A stretch of 49,742 nt of DNA from Cytophagales bacterium (GTDB lineage: Bacteria; Bacteroidota; Bacteroidia; Cytophagales; Spirosomataceae). The notes under the pieces were generated by a model. That model ran no database searches. It was not told where the DNA came from and saw only the letters and a list, made by a program, of their open reading frames with translations. Made by a program: the position numbers and the translations under genes. Positions 8,759 through 15,917 of this stretch are shown here, piece after piece (position 1 is the first letter of the stretch; the number at the start of each line of letters is the position of its first letter). The stretch lies in the NCBI GenBank assembly GCA_024742395.1, contig JANSYO010000029.1:1-49742 (forward strand). Reading direction: 5' to 3'.

Positions 8759-8766
8759 TATCTTTG
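8759..8766 (+). promoter_or_regulatory. -7 box of the sulfur assimilation promoter
   Basis: TATCTTTG matches the Bacteroidota -7 consensus TAnnTTTG and lies 32 bases before the ATG at 8799. No TTTG-like -33 element is seen at 18-19 bases; that region is occupied by the dyad at 8735-8751. This hints at regulator-dependent transcription. Confidence 0.6.
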
Positions 8767-8798
8767 CATTCATAAGTTTAAAAGGAAGTATTATATTT

Positions 8799-10883
8799 AT
8801 GCAAAGTTTCAGAACAGAGTTAGAGAATCCGATCGTAGAGAAAGATATAATTGAGCTTGAGAAAAAGATCAGATTATTTAAGGAAGGCAAGATAGACGAA
8901 GAAAAATTTCGTAGCCTTAGGCTGGCAAGAGGTGTTTACGGACAACGTCAGCAAGGAGTTCAAATGATCAGAATTAAGTTGCCTTACGGGAAAATGACTT
9001 TTGATCAGTGGAGAAGGATTTGTGATGTTTGTGATAAGTATTCTACCGGAAACCTGCACTTTACTACACGTCAGGATATTCAGATTCACTATGTAAGTCT
9101 TGACAGAACTCCAGAACTTTGGAGTGAACTTGAAAAGGACAATGTGACTTTAAGAGAGGCATGCGGTAATACTGTAAGAAACGTTACAGCCTCAGTTACA
9201 GCAGGAGTAGATATCAACGAACCTTTTGATGTAACCTCTTACGCTCATGCTACTTTCGAGTATTTTTTAAGAAATCCCATTTGTCAGGAAATGGGACGTA
9301 AGTTTAAAATTTCCTTTTCAAATACTGAGGACGATACTTCCTTAGCTTATATTCATGACCTTGGCTTCATTCCAAAAATTAAGGATGGACAGCGTGGTTT
9401 TAAAATTGTAATAGGAGGTGGCCTGGGAGCTCAGCCAAGAATGGCCGATGTAGCGTATGAGTTTTTACCCGAAGATGAAATAATACCTTTTGCTGAAGCC
9501 ACCATCAGGGTTTTTGATCGAAACGGCGAAAGGAATAGTCGAAATAAAGCCAGAATGAAGTTCCTCCTCGAAAAGATGGGTTTCGAAACCTTTATGGAAC
9601 TTCTAGAAGAAGAGAAAACTGCCTTAAAAAACAAGAAATACAAGATTAACAGTACTTCAGATGCTCCTGAATTGTCCTGTAAGGAATCTGCAGTAACCAT
9701 AAATGAAACAGAAAAGGATTTCCAGCAATGGAAGGAAACCAATGTGATTGGTCAAAAGCAAGCGGGCCTTTTTGGTGTTTTTGTACGAGTACCGTTAGGG
9801 AATATCAGTACAGAGATTTCGCGAAAAATAGTAGATGATCTAGAAGGATATATTGGCAACGATATTAGAGTGACTATCAATCAGGGCCTTTTCCTTAGAA
9901 ATATTCCTGAGGTCAATTTGCCTTATGTTTATTCTGTTTTGAAAAAATATGGGTTTGCTGAGGCCGGTGCAAACAGTATTATGAACATCACGGCTTGCCC
10001 TGGAACAGATACCTGTAATCTGGCAATCTCTGATAGTACGGCGGTGACTAAGGTTTTAGAGCAGACTTTGGAAACTGAGTTTCCGGAATTAGTGAAAAAT
10101 CTTGATATCAGCATCAAAATATCAGGTTGCATGAACTCATGTGGACAGCATGGAATGGCTAATATCGGTTTTCATGGAAGTAGTATCAGGTCAAAAGACA
10201 AACGTGTTATGCCAGCACTTCAAGTGCTTTTGGGTGGTGGTACTATTGGGGATGGTATTGGAAGAGCTGCAGAAAAAGTGATAAAAGTTCCAAGCAAAAG
10301 AGGACCAGAGGTTTTGAAATATATTATGGGCGATTATAAAGAGAACATGAAATCTGAGGAGAGGTTTAACGATTATTTTGATCGTCAGGGCAAAATGTAC
10401 TTTTATGAATTACTTAAACCGCTGGCAGATCTTGACAATCTGGTGGAAACTGATTTTGTGGATTGGGGTAGAGATGAGCAATTCAAGACAGAAATTGGAG
10501 TAGGAGAGTGTGCGTCAGTAATAGTGGATTTGGTTGGTATTTTATTCCTTGAATGTGAGGAGAAAATCGATAATGCCAAAGAAGCTATTGCTCAGGAAAG
10601 ATATGCAGATGCAATATATCATACCTATTCTTCTCAGGTCAATGCGGCAAAGGCATTGTTACTTGACAAAGATGTGAAAGTGAATACTCAAATGAAGGTC
10701 ATCGCAGATTTTGATGAACACTATACGGTAGAATTTGGTGGTCTTATTGCTGAGCAAATTCTTCAGATTAATAAGAATGAACCTTCAAGAGAATTTGCCT
10801 TGAAATACCTAAGCGAAGCTGAATTGTTTCTTTCAAATGCAATGAAGTTCAGAGACAGTAAATTGGTAAAAACTCCGTTATGA
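8799..10883 (+). CDS. Siroheme sulfite reductase with C-terminal HEPN-like domain
   Basis: A 694-residue protein with the two-fold ferredoxin-like nitrite/sulfite reductase architecture (first repeat about 10-240, second about 310-540). Siroheme/4Fe-4S cysteines are visible as Cys400, Cys406, Cys444 and Cys448 ('TACPGTDTCNLA', 'SGCMNSCGQHG'). The region from about residue 560 to 690 is all-helical; 'RYADAIYHTYSSQVNAAKAL' resembles HEPN domains, and similar proteins in Bacteroidota are often annotated as 'HEPN domain-containing'. It should reduce sulfite to sulfide. The neighbours (SUMT, APS reductase, CysDN) favour sulfite over nitrite. It heads the cluster and overlaps cobA by 4 bases. Confidence 0.92.
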   Translation: MQSFRTELENPIVEKDIIELEKKIRLFKEGKIDEEKFRSLRLARGVYGQRQQGVQMIRIKLPYGKMTFDQWRRICDVCDKYSTGNLHFTTRQDIQIHYVSLDRTPELWSELEKDNVTLREACGNTVRNVTASVTAGVDINEPFDVTSYAHATFEYFLRNPICQEMGRKFKISFSNTEDDTSLAYIHDLGFIPKIKDGQRGFKIVIGGGLGAQPRMADVAYEFLPEDEIIPFAEATIRVFDRNGERNSRNKARMKFLLEKMGFETFMELLEEEKTALKNKKYKINSTSDAPELSCKESAVTINETEKDFQQWKETNVIGQKQAGLFGVFVRVPLGNISTEISRKIVDDLEGYIGNDIRVTINQGLFLRNIPEVNLPYVYSVLKKYGFAEAGANSIMNITACPGTDTCNLAISDSTAVTKVLEQTLETEFPELVKNLDISIKISGCMNSCGQHGMANIGFHGSSIRSKDKRVMPALQVLLGGGTIGDGIGRAAEKVIKVPSKRGPEVLKYIMGDYKENMKSEERFNDYFDRQGKMYFYELLKPLADLDNLVETDFVDWGRDEQFKTEIGVGECASVIVDLVGILFLECEEKIDNAKEAIAQERYADAIYHTYSSQVNAAKALLLDKDVKVNTQMKVIADFDEHYTVEFGGLIAEQILQINKNEPSREFALKYLSEAELFLSNAMKFRDSKLVKTPL

Positions 10884-11650
10884 TTTTTCCGAAACTTACT
10901 CTTGTAGGAGCTGGACCCGGTGATCCTGATTTGATCACCCTGAAAGCTGTAAAAGCATTAGCGATGGCTAATGTTGTATTATACGATCATTTGGCTAATC
11001 ATGAACTTCTTGAGCATTGTTCTGAGAATTGTGAACTTATTTACGTGGGCAAAAGAGGGCATAAACGTGGCATAACTCAGGATAAGATTAATGAGCTAAT
11101 CGTTGAAAAGGCTTTTGAAAAAGGGCATGTAGTCAGACTGAAAGGGGGGGATCCTTTTGTTTTTGGAAGGGGGGTAGAAGAAATTAATTATGCCGGCAAG
11201 TTTGGTATTTCATATGAGTATATACCGGGTATTTCTTCTGTTAATTCGATTGGTCTCAGCGGCATACCTTTAACGGACAGGAATCACTCAGATGGTTATT
11301 GGGTAATTACAGGACATAAATCTGACAAGACACTAAGTCAGGATATTTTAAAGGCTGCAGAGTCTAATGCTACTCTAGTTATTCTTATGGGGATGAGCAA
11401 ACTTGCTGAAATACAAGAGATCTTAGTTTCTGCCGGTAAAGGATCAATACCCGCGGCAATTATCCAGAATGTGAGTTCTGCCAATGAAAGAAAAGGAAGT
11501 GGATTGGCTAAAGACCTTATGGCCATTGCTTCAGAAAATGATCTAACAAATCCGGCCATCATAGTGGTAGGAAATGTGGTGCAGGCTATTGAACAAAAAG
11601 GGGGGCAAGAGACAAAGAAAAAGCTCTTTGCCCGAGAGCGAAGATCTTAA
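10880..11650 (+). CDS. cobA: Uroporphyrinogen-III C-methyltransferase (SUMT)
   Basis: A 256-residue SAM-dependent enzyme that methylates uroporphyrinogen III twice to precorrin-2, the precursor of siroheme. Signatures are 'LTLVGAGPGDPDLITLKAVKAL' at the N-terminus, 'VYVGKRG'-like text (here 'IYVGKRGHKRGITQ'), 'VRLKGGDPFVFGRG' near residue 85, and 'YIPGISSVNSIGLSGIPLTDR'. It overlaps the sulfite reductase stop by 4 bases (ATGA), so the cofactor enzyme is coupled to its user. No precorrin-2 dehydrogenase/ferrochelatase follows, although that step is needed for siroheme. Confidence 0.95.
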   Translation: MIFPKLTLVGAGPGDPDLITLKAVKALAMANVVLYDHLANHELLEHCSENCELIYVGKRGHKRGITQDKINELIVEKAFEKGHVVRLKGGDPFVFGRGVEEINYAGKFGISYEYIPGISSVNSIGLSGIPLTDRNHSDGYWVITGHKSDKTLSQDILKAAESNATLVILMGMSKLAEIQEILVSAGKGSIPAAIIQNVSSANERKGSGLAKDLMAIASENDLTNPAIIVVGNVVQAIEQKGGQETKKKLFARERRS

Positions 11651-11741
11651 TGTATGGATTAAGGAGTTGTACAAATATCCATGAGTTTAGATAAAAAAAT
11701 ACCAGTAATCAAATAGAGTTATTTAACGGTTGTTTTTCTTG

Positions 11742-11755
11742 AAATAGTACTATTT
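11742..11755. promoter_or_regulatory. 14-base perfect palindrome upstream of the TauE/SafE gene
   Basis: AAATAGTACTATTT is a perfect palindrome lying 26 bases before the ATG at 11782, in the 131-base gap after cobA. It could be an operator for a second promoter of the cys genes. The half-site is not clearly the same as that at 8735-8751, so a shared regulator is not claimed. Confidence 0.4.
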
Positions 11756-11781
11756 ATTTCAGTTGAAAGGTTAATATTAAA

Positions 11782-12663
11782 ATGGAGAGAATCGCCATTT
11801 CACTTAGTGACAATATCAAGTTTAGAACCATAGCCATATTTATGGTTATCATGAAACTTGCACTTATTGGAGTGCTACTTTATCGGGTTATTTCGGCTTA
11901 TGGTAGCGAAACTTTCACTTTTGATAATATTTTCTTCTATTATATTGGAGTAGGTTTTTTTGCTCAGTTGATTGATGGTGCTTTAGGAATGGCTTATGGA
12001 GCAACATGTACCTCCATGTTAATGGGAGTGGGTGTACCGCCAGCCTATGCTACAGCCAGTGTACATACGGCAGAAGTATTTACTACAGGTGTATCAGGTC
12101 TTTCTCACATTTATTTTGGCAATATTGATAAGAAACTCTTTTTTAGAATTGTTATTACCGGTGTTATTGGTGCCATGATCGGTGCTTATCTTATCTCTGA
12201 AGTTTTCAATGGAGATTTCATAAAGCCATTTATTTCTGTCTACATGGTAATTCTGGGATCCATAATTCTGTATAAAGCGTTTAAAGGAAAACCAAAGAAT
12301 CCGGTGAATAAAAATTTAGGAATCATTGGTCTTTATGGCGGTTTTCTTGATGCTATTGGTGGCGGAGGCTGGGGGCCACTGGTTACTTCCAATTTATTAA
12401 GGAAAGGCAACCCCGCAAAAGAAACTATAGGAACTGTCAATACAGCAGAATTCTTTGTTGCTTTCTTTAGTACAGCCATCTTTATGATATTTATTGATAC
12501 CGCCGCATGGCAGCCTATCGCAGGTTTAATAATTGGAGGTATCTTTGCGGCACCTTTAGGAGCTTATTTAGTGAAAATAATTCCGGCTTCAGCATTGATG
12601 AAGATAATCGGGTTTGTAATTGTGGTGTTGAGTTTGATTAATGTTTTTAGATTTTGGTTTTAG
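11782..12663 (+). CDS. TauE/SafE-family sulfite/sulfate permease
   Basis: A 293-residue inner-membrane protein with about eight hydrophobic segments. The family repeat is visible as 'GFFAQLIDGALGMAYGATC' (about residue 58) and 'GLYGGFLDAIGGGGWGPLVT' (about residue 185), the two Gly-rich pseudo-symmetric motifs of TauE/SafE. The family moves sulfite, sulfoacetate and related anions. It lies two bases before the APS reductase start and inside the cys cluster, where no other sulfate transporter is seen. A role in sulfate uptake or in sulfite export is therefore plausible, but direction and substrate are inferred. Confidence 0.88.
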   Translation: MERIAISLSDNIKFRTIAIFMVIMKLALIGVLLYRVISAYGSETFTFDNIFFYYIGVGFFAQLIDGALGMAYGATCTSMLMGVGVPPAYATASVHTAEVFTTGVSGLSHIYFGNIDKKLFFRIVITGVIGAMIGAYLISEVFNGDFIKPFISVYMVILGSIILYKAFKGKPKNPVNKNLGIIGLYGGFLDAIGGGGWGPLVTSNLLRKGNPAKETIGTVNTAEFFVAFFSTAIFMIFIDTAAWQPIAGLIIGGIFAAPLGAYLVKIIPASALMKIIGFVIVVLSLINVFRFWF

Positions 12664-12665
12664 AT

Positions 12666-13340
12666 ATGGAGAACTTATTAAAATTAAGTTTAGAAGAGCG
12701 TTTAGCATGGGTGGTAGAAAACCATGAGAATATCGTTTTCTCAAGTTCCTTTGGGCAAGAGGACCAGGCAATTTCACATGCCATATATTCTAACAATTTA
12801 CCAATTGAGGTATTTACCTTGGATACCGGCAGACATTTTCCTGAGACTTATGAAGTCATGGATAAAACCAGAGCCAGGTACAAGAAAAACTTTACAACCT
12901 ACTTTCCGGAAACTTCACAAGTAGAAGAATTGGTGAAAGAAAAGGGTTTTCATAGCTTCTACAATTCGGTAGAAGATAGAAAAGAGTGCTGTTTCATACG
13001 CAAAATTGTACCTTTGAAGCGTGCACTAAAAGGGGCTGATGTTTGGATTACCGGACTCAGAGCTGATCAGAGTGAGAACAGACAAGCTATGAACATTTGG
13101 GAATGGGACGAGGCCAATAGGGTTCACAAGTTTAATCCTTTAATTGACTGGACCTATGATCAAATGGTGAGTTACCTTTCTGAAAACAAAGTGCCTCAAA
13201 ACGCATTGCATAAAAAAGGTTTTGTGAGCATAGGTTGCGGCCCATGTACACGTGCCATTGTAGAAGGTGAGCACCCAAGAGCCGGAAGGTGGTATTGGGA
13301 AGAATCTCAGAAAGAATGCGGATTACATGCCGTTAAGTAA
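12666..13340 (+). CDS. cysH: Adenylylsulfate (APS) reductase, CysH family, Fe-S type
   Basis: A 224-residue enzyme counted from the ATG at 12666; an in-frame TTG at 12654 inside the previous gene is a poorer start. The PP-loop-like 'VFSSSFGQEDQAI' and 'FTLDTGRHFPETY' are present. Cys108-Cys109 ('KECCFIRKIVPL') and Cys191/Cys194 ('GCGPCTRAI') form the CC...CxxC set that binds a 4Fe-4S cluster in APS-using members. Cys218 in 'KECGLH' is the catalytic residue near the C-terminus. With no cysC in the cluster, direct reduction of APS to sulfite is expected. It follows the permease by two bases and cysD follows after eight. Confidence 0.93.
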   Translation: MENLLKLSLEERLAWVVENHENIVFSSSFGQEDQAISHAIYSNNLPIEVFTLDTGRHFPETYEVMDKTRARYKKNFTTYFPETSQVEELVKEKGFHSFYNSVEDRKECCFIRKIVPLKRALKGADVWITGLRADQSENRQAMNIWEWDEANRVHKFNPLIDWTYDQMVSYLSENKVPQNALHKKGFVSIGCGPCTRAIVEGEHPRAGRWYWEESQKECGLHAVK

Positions 13341-13348
13341 ATAGAAAA

Positions 13349-14302
13349 ATGATTAATAAAAATATAGATACTGTGTCAGAATTGAATAACAGAACTGATT
13401 TTGAATCAAACAGGAGTTTTCCAAGGCAATTAGAAGATGAGGCCATATACATTATGCGTGAAGTGGCCGCCCAGTTTGAAAAACCAGCCATTTTATTTTC
13501 AGGAGGAAAAGACTCAATTACCTTGGTTAGATTAGCACAAAAGGCTTTCTATCCTGGCAAAATTCCTTTTCCGCTTCTTCATGTAGATACTGGTCATAAT
13601 TTTCCGGAAACTATTGAGTTCAGAGATAAATTGGTAGCTGAGTTAGGGCTTGAGCTTATTGTTGGTAATGTTGAGGACTCTATAAGAGAGGGAAAAGTAA
13701 AAGAGGAAACGGGTAAATATGCCAGTAGAAATGCCCTACAGACGGTAACCTTACTCGATGCAATTGAAGCAAATAAATTCGATGCTTGTATTGGCGGAGC
13801 CAGAAGAGATGAAGAAAAAGCCAGAGCAAAAGAAAGGATTTTTAGTGTCAGAGATGATTTTGGACAGTGGGATGCAAAAAAACAACGCCCAGAAATGTTT
13901 GAGATGCTCAACGGAAAAATAGAAGTTGGAGAAAACGTGAGAGTTTTTCCTATTTCAAACTGGACTGAACTTGACGTTTGGAACTATATTAAAGAAGAGA
14001 AGATTGAAATACCTTCAATTTATTATGCTCATCAGCGTCAGGTTTTCTTTAGAGATGGTATGATTTGGTCAGATTCGGAATTCATTAATAAGTCTGAAGA
14101 CGAAGTTCCTTACGAAGCCACTGTAAGATTCAGAACAGTTGGAGACATGACATGTACTGCTGCAGTGAGTTCAGATGCTGATAATATAGATCAAATTATT
14201 GATGAAATTATTGGAGCTGAAATTTCTGAAAGAGGTGCCAGAATAGATGATAAAAGATCTGAAGCTGCTATGGAAAAACGTAAGCAGCAAGGGTACTTCT
14301 AA
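13349..14302 (+). CDS. cysD: Sulfate adenylyltransferase subunit 2
   Basis: A 317-residue catalytic subunit of ATP sulfurylase that makes APS from ATP and sulfate together with CysN. The PP-loop SGGKDS is at residues 51-56. 'LLHVDTGHNFPETIEFRD', 'CIGGARRDEEKARAKER' and 'FPISNWTELDVWNYI' are typical CysD blocks, and the C-terminus ends in the usual 'EAAMEKRKQQGYF'. Length matches the family (about 300). It is followed by cysN after 62 bases, which is longer than the other gaps in the cluster. Confidence 0.97.
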   Translation: MINKNIDTVSELNNRTDFESNRSFPRQLEDEAIYIMREVAAQFEKPAILFSGGKDSITLVRLAQKAFYPGKIPFPLLHVDTGHNFPETIEFRDKLVAELGLELIVGNVEDSIREGKVKEETGKYASRNALQTVTLLDAIEANKFDACIGGARRDEEKARAKERIFSVRDDFGQWDAKKQRPEMFEMLNGKIEVGENVRVFPISNWTELDVWNYIKEEKIEIPSIYYAHQRQVFFRDGMIWSDSEFINKSEDEVPYEATVRFRTVGDMTCTAAVSSDADNIDQIIDEIIGAEISERGARIDDKRSEAAMEKRKQQGYF

Positions 14303-14364
14303 AAAATGAGATAATGTTGATTTGACATAGACCAAATCACAACACAAAATATTTATAAGTAGAA

Positions 14365-15621
14365 ATGGACATTTTAAGAATAGCAACGGCAGGTTCAGTA
14401 GATGATGGCAAGAGTACATTAATAGGTAGATTATTGTATGAAACAAAATCTATTACCAAAGATAAGATTGAAGCACTTGAAGCGGCATCAAAGAGAAAAG
14501 GGCTGGATTTTACAGATTTGTCTCTTTTAACCGATGGACTGATTGCCGAAAGAGAACAGGGTATTACTATTGATGTGGCACATATTTATTTCAATACACC
14601 TCAAAGAAAATATATTATTGCCGATACTCCAGGTCACTTTGAGTATACCAGAAACATGGTAACCGGTGCCAGTAATACTTCGGTATCCATCATTTTGATT
14701 GATTCCAGAAATGGTGTTTCAGAGCAGACTAAAAGACACTATTACATTAGCTCACTTTTAAGAACTGAAAATGTAGTGGTAGCTGTCAATAAGATGGATC
14801 TGGTTGATTACTCAGAAGATAGATTTAAGGAGATTAAGGAGTCTTTTGAGTCTACCGTGGGTAAATCAGGTTTTGAGGGCCAGAATATTACTTTTGTTCC
14901 TTTATCTTCTTTGTATGGAGATAATATCACAACAGTCTCAGAAAAAATGAGCTGGTATAAAGGTGAAGCACTTCTTCCGATTCTTGAAAAGATTGAAAAT
15001 AAGGAAGCCAGAATTGGAGCTCATGAAGTGCCGGCCAGACTGGCAGTGCAAAATGTGATTAGACCTAAAACCACGGAGTATCATGACTTCAGAGGATATG
15101 CAGGTAGAATAGCCAGTGGAGAATTTCAGGTGGGAGATCAGGTTATAGCCTTGCCAAGTAGACAAATCTCTTCTGTGAAGAGCATAATTAAATTTGAGCA
15201 GGAATTGACAAGTGCCAAAGCTGGTGAATCAGTAGTACTTACTCTTGAAGATGATATTGATATCAGCAGAGGTAATATGATAGCAAAAGTAGGTCAGGCA
15301 CCTGAGGGTACTAAAGCAGTAAAGGCTAAGGTATGTTGGATGGATAGTACTGAGTTAACCGCTGGTAAGACTTACTTCTTACAGCACGGAGTAAATGTGC
15401 AGAAGGCAAAAGTGGTTTCGATTGATTCTGTTTTGGATGTTGAACATTTCGAAGAATCTGAAGACAGGACAGATATCAAGCTTAATGAAATAGGGCTGGT
15501 AAATCTGAAAACTGCCGGAGAAATATTTGTAGACAAATATGAAAATGTACCAACTAACGGAGCATTTATCCTTATAGACCCAATGACCAATAATACAGTA
15601 GGACTTGGTTTTGTCCAATAA
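14365..15621 (+). CDS. cysN: Sulfate adenylyltransferase subunit 1 (GTPase)
   Basis: A 418-residue EF-Tu-like GTPase that powers APS synthesis by CysD. Visible motifs are G1 'GSVDDGKST' at residues 10-18, the switch region 'EREQGITIDVAHIYF', G3 'DTPGHFEYTRNM', and G4 'VNKMDLVDY'. Two beta-barrel domains follow from about residue 215. The protein stops at about the end of these barrels, so there is no fused APS kinase (CysC). It is the last gene of the sulfur cluster and is followed by a strong terminator at 15650-15680. Confidence 0.97.
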   Translation: MDILRIATAGSVDDGKSTLIGRLLYETKSITKDKIEALEAASKRKGLDFTDLSLLTDGLIAEREQGITIDVAHIYFNTPQRKYIIADTPGHFEYTRNMVTGASNTSVSIILIDSRNGVSEQTKRHYYISSLLRTENVVVAVNKMDLVDYSEDRFKEIKESFESTVGKSGFEGQNITFVPLSSLYGDNITTVSEKMSWYKGEALLPILEKIENKEARIGAHEVPARLAVQNVIRPKTTEYHDFRGYAGRIASGEFQVGDQVIALPSRQISSVKSIIKFEQELTSAKAGESVVLTLEDDIDISRGNMIAKVGQAPEGTKAVKAKVCWMDSTELTAGKTYFLQHGVNVQKAKVVSIDSVLDVEHFEESEDRTDIKLNEIGLVNLKTAGEIFVDKYENVPTNGAFILIDPMTNNTVGLGFVQ

Positions 15622-15649
15622 ATATTGAGCTAATTATTACTAAGATTAT

Positions 15650-15680
15650 AAGGCGAACAGCAATGTTCGCCTTATTTTTT
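15650..15680 (+). terminator. Intrinsic terminator after cysN
   Basis: A perfect 10-base stem (AAGGCGAACA, 15650-15659, with TGTTCGCCTT, 15664-15673) around the loop GCAA is followed by ATTTTTT. It closes the sulfur cluster and separates it from gltB. Confidence 0.93.
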
Positions 15681-15724
15681 GGTCGCTTTGTGAGCTAAAT
15701 TGTACTATTCTAATGGAAAGTTTG

Positions 15725-15742
15725 GTAAAAAATATTTTTTAC
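15725..15742. promoter_or_regulatory. 18-base perfect palindrome upstream of gltB
   Basis: GTAAAAAATATTTTTTAC is a perfect palindrome in the 296-base gap between cysN and gltB. The gap also holds the cysN terminator and about 175 bases of AT-rich sequence before gltB. No clean TAnnTTTG promoter is seen, only near misses such as TATATTGC around 15797-15804. The palindrome may be an operator for nitrogen control or simply A/T-rich DNA. Confidence 0.35.
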
Positions 15743-15917
15743 TTGTCACGACAATAAAATTGAAATAATGCAGCCTAAGTCCATTTTTTTTGTTATTATA
15801 TTGCATGTCAGAGTCAAGTTATAAACGACTTAAAGAGTCTGCTTCTAGTAAGCGATTCTTTGTTTAAAAGTGGTTTATTTTAACTCAAAGGAGTACATAA
15901 AAATAACAGATTAAGGA

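Noticed and set aside
9431-9742. A 103-codon minus-strand open frame inside the sulfite reductase gene
   Set aside because: It has Ser/Phe-rich shadow composition and overlaps the conserved reductase fold; no promoter or RBS is visible.
12654-12668. A TTG start for cysH inside the permease gene
   Set aside because: The ATG at 12666 gives the usual start position and leaves a two-base gap; the extra four residues have no family support.
15790-15860. Promoter-like strings TATATTGC and ATTCTTTG upstream of gltB
   Set aside because: Neither fits TAnnTTTG and neither has a TTTG at the right distance; listing them as promoters would be guesswork.
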